Assembly (NCBI GenBank): GCA_965225625.1
Contig: CBDDBH010000034.1
Span: 124,001-188,000, forward strand
Direction: 5' to 3'
Source of the DNA: CBDDBH01 sp965225625
GTDB taxonomy: Bacteria; Pseudomonadota; Gammaproteobacteria; JADZEE01
DNA: 64,000 nt
The notes under the pieces are model-generated. The model did no database searches. It was not told where the DNA came from and saw only the letters and a program-made list of their open reading frames with translations. Shown here piece by piece: positions 15,624 to 24,691 of this stretch. Each line of letters starts with the position of its first letter. Position 1 is the stretch's first letter. Made by a program: the position numbers and the translations under genes.

Positions 15624-17507
15624 TCAAGCGCTGAGTTGGCGCACCTTTTCGTTCACGATCTCTGCGACCTTCGCTTCAATCTCGTTTGCACGGAACGGTT
15701 GTCCCTGTATTTTGTTAAGACCGATGATGTCGATCAGATAGCGGGCTCGCAGCAACATGCGCAGTTGGCCCATGTTGAGCTCCGGCACTAACACGTGCTT
15801 GTACTGTTTGAGCACTTTGCCGAGGTTTGCCGGGAACGGATTTAAATAACGCAGGTGCGCGTAGGCAACCGCCAGGCCATTTGCTTGCGCGGATTCGGCG
15901 GCGGTGCGGATTACGCCGGCGGTGCCGCCCCAACCGAGCACCAGTAGATCGGCCCCGGCGGGTCCAACCACTTTCAATTCTGGAATGTCATTGGCGATGC
16001 GCTCTATTTTCTCGGCGCGGATGTGCACCATGTGTTCGTGATTGTCGGCGTCGTAGCTGACATTACCGGTGCCGTCTTCCTTCTCGATACCACCAACCCG
16101 GTGCTCCAATCCTGGTGTGCCCGGGATGGCCCACGGCCGCGCCAGCGTTTCGGGATTGCGTTTATACGGTTGGAAGCCGTCGGGATTGGTTTCGAACGTA
16201 ACATCAATCGCGGGGAGTGAGCCTACGTCGGGCACTAGCCATGGCTCGGAGCCGTTTGCGAGGTAGCCATCGGACATATAAAAGACCGGCGTCATGTATT
16301 TGAAGGCGATGCGCACAGCCTCGATCGCCATGTCGAAACAATCGCTGGGCGTTGAGGGTGCAACGACGGCCGCAGGGCATTCACCATTGCGCCCGAACAA
16401 CGCCTGCAGCAAGTCCGCCTGCTCTGTTTTAGTCGGCAAACCGGTCGACGGTCCGCCGCGTTGGATATTGGCGATCACGACCGGCAGTTCGGTCATCACG
16501 GCGAGTCCGATGGCTTCGGATTTGAGTGCAACACCGGGCCCACTCGTGCCTGTGAGACCTAAAGCGCCGCCGAAAGCGGCGCCGATTGCGGCACCAATTG
16601 CCGAGATTTCGTCTTCGGCCTGAAAGGTGCGTACTCCGTAATGCCGCAGCCGCGACAATTCATGTAAAATGTCGCTCGCCGGAGTGATAGGGTAGGAGCC
16701 GTAGAACAACGGGCGGCCGCTTAATTGCGATGCAGCAACAAAGCCCAGCGCCGTCGCCTGGTTACCAGAGATCCGCCGATAGCGACCCTGTTGCAGCGGC
16801 GCTTTGCTTACGCGAAAACGTTGGCCGAACAGTTCCGTCGTATCACCAAAATTATAGCCGGCCTGTAATGCGAGTTTGTTCGCGCCGGCAATCTGTGGAT
16901 CTTTGGATCCGAATTTCGCGTCGATGCGTTCAATGACGGAGGAGAGTGAACGCTCGTACAACCAACACATAACGCCCAGCGTGAACATGTTTTTACACAG
17001 TACCGCCTGACGGTTCGTCAAACCCACCGGTTCGACCGACTTCAGCGTTAAAGTCGTGATTGGGATCTCAATTACGGTGAATCCATCCAGCGTTCCATCG
17101 CTACGCGGATCGCTGCTCAGGCTCGCCGTTTTAAAATTCTTATCCGCAAAGGAGTCTTCGTTGATTATGACCGTTGCGCCGGGTTCGACGTCGCGCAAAT
17201 TCGCGGACAATGCAGCCGGATTCATCGCGACCAATACCTGTGGTTGGTCGCCGGGAGTGTGAATGTCAAAGGCGCTGAAATTCAGTTGAAAACTACTGAC
17301 GCCAGCGAGGGTACCGGCCGGCGCGCGGATCTCCGCGGGAAAGTCCGGTTGGGTGGAAAAATCGTTACCGAGAATCGCCGCATCGTGCGTGAACATTGCG
17401 CCGGTAACTTGGATGCCGTCACCTGAGTCGCCCGCGAAGCGGATGATGACGTTATCAACTTCGCGGATGGGGGCCTTGCCCCCCCCAGATGTAGCTAAAT
17501 CATTCAT
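15624..17507 (-). CDS. korA: 2-oxoacid:ferredoxin oxidoreductase alpha subunit (KorA-like, gamma-alpha fusion)
   Basis: A 627-residue protein from ATG at 17507. The N-terminal third is the gamma domain (IIRFAGDSGDGIQVTGAMF, the CoA-related acceptor domain). The rest is the pyrimidine-binding alpha domain, with GSYPITPASDILHEL, FQAEDEISAIGAAIGAAFGG and TGTSGPGVALKSEAIGLAV. This fused layout is standard for two-subunit KorAB enzymes. It lacks the ferredoxin-like domain of PorABCD complexes. It is the first gene of a two-gene operon read leftwards. The ribosome-binding site is weak, so the start could be up to 16 codons earlier. Confidence 0.92.
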   Translation of the reverse strand: MNDLATSGGGKAPIREVDNVIIRFAGDSGDGIQVTGAMFTHDAAILGNDFSTQPDFPAEIRAPAGTLAGVSSFQLNFSAFDIHTPGDQPQVLVAMNPAALSANLRDVEPGATVIINEDSFADKNFKTASLSSDPRSDGTLDGFTVIEIPITTLTLKSVEPVGLTNRQAVLCKNMFTLGVMCWLYERSLSSVIERIDAKFGSKDPQIAGANKLALQAGYNFGDTTELFGQRFRVSKAPLQQGRYRRISGNQATALGFVAASQLSGRPLFYGSYPITPASDILHELSRLRHYGVRTFQAEDEISAIGAAIGAAFGGALGLTGTSGPGVALKSEAIGLAVMTELPVVIANIQRGGPSTGLPTKTEQADLLQALFGRNGECPAAVVAPSTPSDCFDMAIEAVRIAFKYMTPVFYMSDGYLANGSEPWLVPDVGSLPAIDVTFETNPDGFQPYKRNPETLARPWAIPGTPGLEHRVGGIEKEDGTGNVSYDADNHEHMVHIRAEKIERIANDIPELKVVGPAGADLLVLGWGGTAGVIRTAAESAQANGLAVAYAHLRYLNPFPANLGKVLKQYKHVLVPELNMGQLRMLLRARYLIDIIGLNKIQGQPFRANEIEAKVAEIVNEKVRQLSA

Positions 17508-17698
17508 GTGGGTCGTCCATTTCGGCGTCGGACCTGGTGAACCTCTCGGCGTCAATAAGCCGCTATTTTCAACGTTTTAGCACGTAAGTTCAACTGCTGT
17601 TTTTCCCAGCAGTTAGATCCGTTTCCTCATTCTCATTACGACCGCTGCGCTGCAACATCGTTCCCAAAACCATGCTGCTAATGACCGCTCCTTGACGC

Positions 17699-19159
17699 TC
17701 ATCGTGGGGCAGCTTCCCATGGGGGCGCCGTGGCTCGCCGCTTGCCGTCGTTGGTTAGCAGTACACCAGGTTCATCGCGTCCCTCGCGATCCCAAATCTG
17801 GCAGGTTACCTGCTTGTGTTTCTGGTCCAGCCCTTCGCAATAGTTGGTGAATTTGCAAGCACGCACTTCCGCGCCCCGACCCAGTTGCACTTTACGGAAC
17901 CAGTCGGGGTCGGCGAGGCTTTGGCGAGCGGAGCCGACGATGTCCGCACCGCCACTGCGTAGGATTGCCTCCGCCTGCTCAAATCCATGGATTCCACCGA
18001 TTACGGCGACCGGCGTGTCGAAACCTGCTTTGCGAATTGCCGCGCGAATGCGACTGACGGGTTCTGTGTTGCGTCCGAACGGGCCGAAATCATCGGATAT
18101 CACGACGGGCATGCATTCGTAGCCACTCGGCCCTGTATACGGGTACACAGACCAGCCGACTCCGGGTTGCTTGGCGTCCTCGAATCGTCCGCCTCGTGAT
18201 AGCGACAGGAAGTCCATGCCTGCGCGGGCGAATTCGATGCCGAAATACGTCGTGTCTTCGAGCGTATTGCCGCCCGGGATGCAATCCTCACTCAAAAACC
18301 GGCAGCCCACCGGATAATCCTCACCCACCACTTCGCGTACACGGGCGAAGACTTCCAGCGGCAGACGCACGCGGTTTTCGCGACCGCCGCCGTAACCATC
18401 TTCGCGATGATTTAGCGCCGACAGGAATGAGGCCATGGTGTAGGCATGCGCATAGTGCAGTTCGACGCCGTCGAAGCCGGCTTTTTGCGCGCGCAGGGTT
18501 GCCTGAGCAAACAGATCGGGCAACACCCGCGGCAGCTCGCGGATGTGTTCGAAATTCATGTCGGTGACGCCCTCGCGATAACCCATGCGCAATGCTTGCA
18601 GCTCGCGTTCATTGAGTATGTCATCGAGATCGTCGTCAGCCAGCGTAAGTAAATGTTCGCGAACGCGTTCTTCGGTCCAGTCTTGCGCATCCAGCGCCTC
18701 ACGATGTGCCGGCGTGATCTGCAAATACCGTTCGAAAAATTTCTCGGGTTCCGGCCGGCGTCGCACCGATAGAAAGTCAATCGCCTGGATCAGTAGACGC
18801 GTGTGGCCGTCGCTGGCGGCATGCACGGTATCGGCCAGCTCTTTGAGTCCCGGAATAAAACGATCGTGGCCCATGCGCATCAGCGGGCCGCTGGGGATGT
18901 CCCGGATGCCGGTTGCTTCGACTACGATTGCGCCGGGGCGTCCTTGGGCAAAACGTTCATACCAGGCCAATACCTGGTCGGTTACGAAGCCTTCCTCGGT
19001 CGCCCGCCAGGGCACCATGGCCGGTACCCAAGTGCGCTGTTCCAGGGTCAGTGAACCGAGCTGAATAGGGCTGAACCAGAGGGATTCGGCGCTTTCCTCA
19101 GCGCTCGGCCAGCGCCCGGCATCGGGCTTGTGTTTAATCCGCTCCGGTGGCTTCCACAT
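17699..19159 (-). CDS. NADH:flavin oxidoreductase, old yellow enzyme family
   Basis: A 486-residue protein starting MWKPPERIKHKPDAGRW, with AAGGA upstream. The central TIM barrel has the OYE pattern: WFSPIQLGSLTLEQR, FDGVELHYAHAYTMASFLSALNHREDGYGGG, GCRFLSEDCIPGG and a phosphate-binding VIGGIHGFEQAEAILRSGGADIVG. A Cys-rich tail (CKFTNYC then VTC) recalls the 4Fe-4S ligands of 2,4-dienoyl-CoA reductase and trimethylamine dehydrogenase relatives, though the second FAD domain of those is missing. It probably reduces an enoyl or unsaturated ring intermediate. Divergent from the iorA-like gene across a 157-nt region with a possible operator. Confidence 0.88.
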   Translation of the reverse strand: MWKPPERIKHKPDAGRWPSAEESAESLWFSPIQLGSLTLEQRTWVPAMVPWRATEEGFVTDQVLAWYERFAQGRPGAIVVEATGIRDIPSGPLMRMGHDRFIPGLKELADTVHAASDGHTRLLIQAIDFLSVRRRPEPEKFFERYLQITPAHREALDAQDWTEERVREHLLTLADDDLDDILNERELQALRMGYREGVTDMNFEHIRELPRVLPDLFAQATLRAQKAGFDGVELHYAHAYTMASFLSALNHREDGYGGGRENRVRLPLEVFARVREVVGEDYPVGCRFLSEDCIPGGNTLEDTTYFGIEFARAGMDFLSLSRGGRFEDAKQPGVGWSVYPYTGPSGYECMPVVISDDFGPFGRNTEPVSRIRAAIRKAGFDTPVAVIGGIHGFEQAEAILRSGGADIVGSARQSLADPDWFRKVQLGRGAEVRACKFTNYCEGLDQKHKQVTCQIWDREGRDEPGVLLTNDGKRRATAPPWEAAPR

Positions 19160-19185
19160 GACAGTAAATTCCTTCAGGGTTAAAT

Positions 19186-19216
19186 ATTTTAGTGTAGGAT
19201 ATTCTATACATAAAAT
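19186..19216. promoter_or_regulatory. Candidate operator, imperfect palindrome
   Basis: A 31-base AT-rich stretch whose inner arms GTGTAG and CTATAC and outer arms ATTTTA and TAAAAT are inverted, with a 6-base centre. It lies between the divergent OYE-family gene and the iorA-like gene and could bind a dimeric repressor controlling both. Confidence 0.35.
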
Positions 19217-19316
19217 AAATCATATTGAAGCTGCCACGCGCGGTGTCCGGTAATCGGATGTGGCCTATAATGCCGCTACCTATTGGCAAGCTGACAGTGA
19301 GTCTTACGAGGCGAAA

Positions 19317-21467
19317 ATGACGGAACGATCGTTCGAAAAAGAAGTGCAACAACTACGCATTGGGGCGGGAGAAACATTTGCCGGCGAGGGTGTGTTGGCG
19401 GTGACCAAAGCACTGCTGCAGTCGGGTGTCGGTTATGTCGGCGGTTATCAGGGGGCGCCGATCACGCACCTCATGGATGTATTTGCCGACGCTAACGACA
19501 TCCTCGCGGAACTCGGTGTGCATTTCGAGTCCTCGGCCAGTGAAGCTGCTGCAGCGGCATCGCTGGCAGCCTCCATTAACTACCCCGTTCGAGGGGCGGT
19601 TACCTGGAAATCCACGGTTGGCACCAATGTCGCTTCTGATGCGCTCTCCAATATTGCATCGGCCGGTGTTAAAGGTGGCGCGCTTATCATTTGCGGTGAG
19701 GATTACGGTGAGGGTTCCAGTATCATGCAGGAGCGCACCCACGCGTTCGCCATGAAGTCGCAAATGTGGTTGCTGGATCCACGGCCCAATCTCAAATCGA
19801 TGGTAGACGCGGTGGAGATTGGTTTCGAGCTGTCGGAGGCGAGCAGTACGCCGGTGATCCTGCAGTTGCGGATCCGTGCCTGTCATGTACACGGTCGTTT
19901 CGAAGCTAAAGACAATCAGCGTCCGAAGTTCTCGGTCAAGGACGCGCTCGATAATCCCACGCGGGATCCTTCCAAGTTGATCCTGCCGCCGCACACGTTT
20001 AACCAGGAGCGTGAGAAAGTCGAACAACGCTGGCCACAGGCGGTGCAATTCATCAAAGACCGAGGTCTTAACGAAATCTTCGATGGCCCGGTTGGCGACG
20101 TCGGCATCGTCTTGCAGGGCGGTATGTACAACTCGACCATCCGTGCACTGGAGCTACTGGGCTGCTCGGACGCGTTCGGGCACAGTAAAATTCCTCTTTA
20201 CGTGTTGAACGTCACATATCCTCTGGTGGACGATGAATTTTCAAAATTCTGTGAAGGCAAACAGGCCATCCTCATTATTGAGGAGGGGCAACCGGAATTC
20301 ATCGAACAGTCAGTGAATACCATCCTGCGACGGCGCGATGTGCAGACGCGGATCAGCGGTAAAGATGTTTTCCCGATGGCGGGCGAATACACCGCTGCGG
20401 TTATGCAGAAGGGCATCGATAAGTTTTTGACCCAGTGGGCACCCCAAGCGCTCGAGGAACGACCGGCGCCTTTGAAGCGTGGCAAACGCAAACTCGAACA
20501 GGCAACCAAGGCGATGCAGGAGGCGGTTCCGCCACGACCGCCAACCCTGTGCACGGGTTGCCCGGAACGGCCGTTCTTCACCGCTATCAAGATGCTCGAT
20601 CGGGAAATGGGGCCACTACAGGTCAGTGCCGATATTGGTTGTCATTCCTTTGCGACGCTGCCGCCATTCTCGGTGGGTAACACGATTGTAGGTTACGGTT
20701 TGGGGCCTGCGAGTGCGTCCGCGCTGAATATTCCGCATGAACGCCGGGCGCTCAGCGTCGTGGGTGATGGCGGTTTCTGGCATAACGGACTCTCATCCAG
20801 CGTCGTCAACGCGGTACAGAATGAGCATGACGGCGTAATCGTACTGGTCGATAACGGCTACTCGTCGGGTACCGGCGGTCAATGGATTGCATCATCACGG
20901 GCCGATATGGAAAACCGCCATTACCGCATTCCACTCGTGCAAACGTTAAAAGGCATCGGTGTGCGCTGGGTTCGCAAAGTGCGCACCTATAACATCGAGG
21001 AGTCGTTGAAGACCTTGCGCGAGGCGATGACGACTAAATCGAAGGGTCCAAAAGTGATCGTGGCCGAGGGGGAATGCCAGCTCAATCGGCAACGGCGCAT
21101 CAAGCCGATAATCAATAAATGGGTGAAGGGCGGCGGCCGCCACGTTCGCGAGCGTTTCGGCATTGATGACGACACCTGCACCGGCGATCACTCCTGCATT
21201 CGATTATCGGGATGCCCGTCGCTGACGATCAAAGACAATCCTGATCCCTTACGCAAGGATCCCATAGCCACGGTGATGAATAGTTGTGTGGGCTGCGGGG
21301 TATGTGGCGAGGTTGCACACGCAGCCGTGCTGTGCCCATCATTTTATCGCGCGCAGATCATCATCAACCCGTCACGCTGGGATAGATTTGTCGGCGGTCT
21401 GCGTCAGCAGGTCATCAACTCGCTGCAGGCCCGGCGCGCGCGCAAGCATGCCCAATACGCATTCTGA
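19317..21467 (+). CDS. iorA: Indolepyruvate ferredoxin oxidoreductase alpha subunit (IorA-like)
   Basis: A 716-residue protein from ATG at 19317. The pyrimidine-domain section contains GYVGGYQGAPITHLMDVFAD and TWKSTVGTNVASDALSN. The pyrophosphate domain contains LCTGCPERPFFTAI, SADIGCHSF and SVVGDGGFWHNGLSSSVVNA followed by VDNGYSSGTGGQ. The C-terminal part carries clustered cysteines (CTGDHSCIRLSGCPSL, then NSCVGCGVCGEVA and a later Cys), consistent with 4Fe-4S clusters. Such enzymes oxidise arylpyruvates to aryl-acyl-CoA. The partner subunit follows six bases later. Start chosen over 19260, as the extra 19 residues are not family-like. Confidence 0.92.
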   Translation: MTERSFEKEVQQLRIGAGETFAGEGVLAVTKALLQSGVGYVGGYQGAPITHLMDVFADANDILAELGVHFESSASEAAAAASLAASINYPVRGAVTWKSTVGTNVASDALSNIASAGVKGGALIICGEDYGEGSSIMQERTHAFAMKSQMWLLDPRPNLKSMVDAVEIGFELSEASSTPVILQLRIRACHVHGRFEAKDNQRPKFSVKDALDNPTRDPSKLILPPHTFNQEREKVEQRWPQAVQFIKDRGLNEIFDGPVGDVGIVLQGGMYNSTIRALELLGCSDAFGHSKIPLYVLNVTYPLVDDEFSKFCEGKQAILIIEEGQPEFIEQSVNTILRRRDVQTRISGKDVFPMAGEYTAAVMQKGIDKFLTQWAPQALEERPAPLKRGKRKLEQATKAMQEAVPPRPPTLCTGCPERPFFTAIKMLDREMGPLQVSADIGCHSFATLPPFSVGNTIVGYGLGPASASALNIPHERRALSVVGDGGFWHNGLSSSVVNAVQNEHDGVIVLVDNGYSSGTGGQWIASSRADMENRHYRIPLVQTLKGIGVRWVRKVRTYNIEESLKTLREAMTTKSKGPKVIVAEGECQLNRQRRIKPIINKWVKGGGRHVRERFGIDDDTCTGDHSCIRLSGCPSLTIKDNPDPLRKDPIATVMNSCVGCGVCGEVAHAAVLCPSFYRAQIIINPSRWDRFVGGLRQQVINSLQARRARKHAQYAF

Positions 21468-21472
21468 AAGAC

Positions 21473-22984
21473 ATGAACGTACAGCGTCCCATCAATATTG
21501 CCATTGCCGCCATGGGCGGCCAGGGCGGCGGTGTGTTGGCCGATTGGATAGTCGCCATGGCCGAGCATGCAGACTTTCTTGCGCAGACCACGTCGGTACC
21601 GGGCGTTGCGCAGCGTACCGGCGCGACGATTTATTATCTCGAGATCTTTCCTCGGGCAGCGCTAGACGATTCCGCGCTTGAGCCAGTGATGGCCCTGATG
21701 CCCGCACCGGGTGATGTTGATGTCGTCATTGCCGGTGAGATCGTCGAAGCTGGGCGTTCGCTGTTGCGCGGCATCGTCACGCCGGACCGCACCACACTCA
21801 TCTCGTCGTCGCATCGCGATTACGCAATAAACGAAAAGATGGAGATGGGTGACGGCCGTGCCGATCTGGAAAAGATGATCGCGGCCACCAGCGATGCTGC
21901 AAAGCAGCTGATCTGCTTTGACATGGCGAAACTTGCCGAAGACACCGGTAGCGTCATCAGTTCTGTATTGTTCGGCGCCCTGGCAGGTGCCGAAGTGTTG
22001 CCGTTTTTGCGTGAGCAGTTTGAAGCCACTATCGAGCGTAGCGGCGTTGCCGTTAAATCCAACCTGGCTGGATTCAAAGCCGGTTTTGACGGTGTTCGAA
22101 CGCCCAGCGCGAGCGCGAAGCCCACGGTGCTGTCACCTGCGGTCGTCACAACCACTCATCCGCAGGTTGCGGCAATGTTAAGCCGGGTAGAGGCGACATT
22201 TCCGCCGCCTGCGCGCACGTTGGTCGTGGAGGGGATTCGACGCCTCATTGATTATCAGGACCTGCAATACGCCGGTTTATACCTGAACCGTCTCGGACCC
22301 GTGGTCAAAGCCGATGAAGCACATGGCGGTGCTGACAACGACTACCGTCTCAGCGCTGAAACGGCACGCTATCTCGCGTTGTGGATGAGCTATGAGGACA
22401 CCATCCGCGTGGCTGATCTGAAAACCCGCGCGAGCCGTTTCGAGCGATTCCGCACCGAGGTCAAAGCCGAGCCGGAGCAACTGGTTTACGTACAGGAATT
22501 TATGCACCCCAGGGTGGAGGAGATCTGCGATACGCTGCCAGCCTGGCTGGGCGCGCTGGTCCTCAAGACGCCTATGTTACGGGGATTCATCGGTCTTTTT
22601 TGTGGCAGCGGTCGGCGCATTCCGACCACAAAGTTATCCGGCTTTTTGCTGCTGTATGGAATCGCCGGCCTAAAGCGATGGCGTCGTGGTACCTATCGCT
22701 ACCAGGTTGAAGCCGCCAACATGGAACGCTGGTTGAACGATGTCGCCACGACTGCTGTTCACGATAATGCGTTGGCCGTGGAAGTCGCGGAGTGCCAACG
22801 GTTGATTAAGGGTTACGGCGACACTCATGCACGGGGCACACGGAGCTTCAATCGGATCATGGATGCGCTGGATGCTATTCGCAAAGCTCCCAATGGTGCG
22901 CAACGGGTTCGTGAATTGCGCGCCGCCGCCCTGGCGGACGAATTTGGCAATACCTTGACAGAAGCACTGAAAAAGGTTGCTTGA
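21473..22984 (+). CDS. iorB: Indolepyruvate oxidoreductase beta subunit with C-terminal DUF6537-like domain
   Basis: A 503-residue protein. Residues about 5-200 are the gamma-type IorB domain (INIAIAAMGGQGGGVLADWIV, then QTTSVPGVAQRTGATIYYLEI). The remaining 300 residues form a helical extension with LIDYQDLQYAGLYLNRL, AETARYLALWMSYEDTIRVADLKT and FNRIMDALDAIRKA, found in long IorB-type proteins (DUF6537). The starting codon lies 5 nt after the iorA stop, so the two subunits are co-translated. The extension is not needed in archaeal IorB and its role is unknown. Confidence 0.88.
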   Translation: MNVQRPINIAIAAMGGQGGGVLADWIVAMAEHADFLAQTTSVPGVAQRTGATIYYLEIFPRAALDDSALEPVMALMPAPGDVDVVIAGEIVEAGRSLLRGIVTPDRTTLISSSHRDYAINEKMEMGDGRADLEKMIAATSDAAKQLICFDMAKLAEDTGSVISSVLFGALAGAEVLPFLREQFEATIERSGVAVKSNLAGFKAGFDGVRTPSASAKPTVLSPAVVTTTHPQVAAMLSRVEATFPPPARTLVVEGIRRLIDYQDLQYAGLYLNRLGPVVKADEAHGGADNDYRLSAETARYLALWMSYEDTIRVADLKTRASRFERFRTEVKAEPEQLVYVQEFMHPRVEEICDTLPAWLGALVLKTPMLRGFIGLFCGSGRRIPTTKLSGFLLLYGIAGLKRWRRGTYRYQVEAANMERWLNDVATTAVHDNALAVEVAECQRLIKGYGDTHARGTRSFNRIMDALDAIRKAPNGAQRVRELRAAALADEFGNTLTEALKKVA

Positions 22985-23064
22985 TCCCCATGTGTTGCAG
23001 GTAATCGTATCGTTGCCGCCGTTACGCTATCCATGTCCTCCTGAGCTGCACTGGAACGCATGCC

Positions 23065-24642
23065 ATGAATAACTATGATTGTGTCATCGTCGGCAGCGGT
23101 ATCAACGCGCTAGTGTGTGCGGCGATTCTGTCCAAGCAAGGTCGCAAGGTCTGCGTGCTGGAGCGTAATGATCGCTTGGGTGGTTGCATTCGCACCGACG
23201 AGATTACGCTTCCTGGGTTTACCCATGATGTCTTGTCTAGCTGGCACCCCCTGTTCGTCAGCTCGCCCGGGTATGCCGAGTTGCAAGCGGATCTGGAACA
23301 TTACGGTCTCGAGTACTGCAACACGGAAGATCCTACGGCGGTCGTGCTTGACGATGGCAGCCATTTTGTTTTCAAACGCGATCGCAATGAAAACATCCGC
23401 AATCTTGAGGCGCTGTCTGCCGGTGACGGTGAACGTTATGCACGTTCCATGGCCGAGCTTGATGCAAGTCTGGATCTCACGTTTACGCTACTGGGCAGCG
23501 AGTTGTGGACATGGTCGACGACAAAAATGTTACTCAACAAAGCGTGGAAACTGGGACCGCACAGGTTGACCCGGTTTTTTGGCCTGAACCTGGAAAACGC
23601 ACGGAGCTGGCTGGAAACTTGTTTCAATTCCGAGCTCGCGCGCGGCGTCCTCGCCGGCTGGCCATCACATGCCGGTACCGGGCCTGAGGCCGCCGCATCC
23701 GGGCAGATGGCCCGAGTCATGGCATTTTCGCTGGAAGCAGTCGGTATGCCGCTCGTCAAGGGCGGCAGCTTCCGGATCGTTGAGGCGTTTCGCCAGCTAA
23801 TCGAAGCGAACGGCGGAGAATTCCAAGTCAATGCCGACGTAGAGCGGGTCATAACGAGGGACGGTAAAGCCTGCGGCGTGCGTACCAGCGATGGTCAAGA
23901 ATACACCGCGTATACCGCAGTAATCTGCAGCGTAACGCCGACTCAGTTATATACCCGGTTGCTCGAATTGGCGGACGTGCCAGCGCAGGTATTGGCCGAG
24001 GCCAAGGCGTTCAAATACGGAAAAGGTGATATGCAAATTCACTTAGCGCTGGACGCACCGCCGCAATGGCGAGCGCCGGAATTGGCCAAGGTCGCCCTGA
24101 TCCACGTTACCCCAGGATTGGATGGCGTCTCGCGCGCAATCAACGAAGCCGATTGTGGTTTACTTCCTATTGCCGCGACCATCGCAGTGGGCCAACCCGC
24201 GGCTCTGGATTCTTCACGGATCCCAGAAGGCAAAGGGTTGTTATGGTTGCAGCTTCAGGAACTACCACGTCACATTAAAGGTGATGCGGCAAACGTGATA
24301 GAGATCCCGGCCGATGGCCAGTGGACCGAGGCGGTGCGTGAACAGTACGCGGACCGTATCGTAGATCGACTGGCCGAGCATATTGTTAATTTGAAGGACA
24401 TCGTACTCGCACGCAAAGTTCTGTCGCCGGCCGATCTGGAGGCTCTTAATATCAATCTGGTTGGCGGCGACCCCTACGGCGGTGCATGCACTATGGATCA
24501 GTTCTTTCTGTGGCGACCGCTACGTTCCACCAAAAATCACGCGACGCCGGTGAAAAACCTTTACCACATCGGCGCCTCGACCCACCCGGGGCCGGGACTT
24601 GGGGGCGTGTCTGGTTATCTCGTCGCTAAGTCGCTCGCCTGA
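23065..24642 (+). CDS. FAD-dependent oxidoreductase, phytoene desaturase-like
   Basis: A 525-residue flavoprotein beginning MNNYDCVIVGSGINALVCAA, the dinucleotide-binding bab fold, followed by VCVLERNDRLGGCIRT. The C-terminus has NLYHIGASTHPGPGLGGVSGYLVAK, typical of the carotenoid desaturase/NAD(P)/FAD-dependent oxidoreductase family (COG1233). No carotenoid genes are near, and the neighbours are arylpyruvate-oxidising subunits and an enoyl-CoA hydratase. It may therefore desaturate an acyl or ring intermediate of that pathway. Starts 80 nt after the iorB-like gene. Confidence 0.85.
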   Translation: MNNYDCVIVGSGINALVCAAILSKQGRKVCVLERNDRLGGCIRTDEITLPGFTHDVLSSWHPLFVSSPGYAELQADLEHYGLEYCNTEDPTAVVLDDGSHFVFKRDRNENIRNLEALSAGDGERYARSMAELDASLDLTFTLLGSELWTWSTTKMLLNKAWKLGPHRLTRFFGLNLENARSWLETCFNSELARGVLAGWPSHAGTGPEAAASGQMARVMAFSLEAVGMPLVKGGSFRIVEAFRQLIEANGGEFQVNADVERVITRDGKACGVRTSDGQEYTAYTAVICSVTPTQLYTRLLELADVPAQVLAEAKAFKYGKGDMQIHLALDAPPQWRAPELAKVALIHVTPGLDGVSRAINEADCGLLPIAATIAVGQPAALDSSRIPEGKGLLWLQLQELPRHIKGDAANVIEIPADGQWTEAVREQYADRIVDRLAEHIVNLKDIVLARKVLSPADLEALNINLVGGDPYGGACTMDQFFLWRPLRSTKNHATPVKNLYHIGASTHPGPGLGGVSGYLVAKSLA

Positions 24643-24691
24643 AGCATTCTGGCAGGCTGCTTGTTGGGCAGGTAACAAAGGAGCGGCTGCT

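Noticed and set aside
17592..17614. 8-bp hairpin (AACTGCTG...CAGCAGTT) downstream of the OYE-family region as a terminator
   Set aside because: No T-run on either strand; it lies upstream of korA and past the OYE gene end, where its role is unclear.
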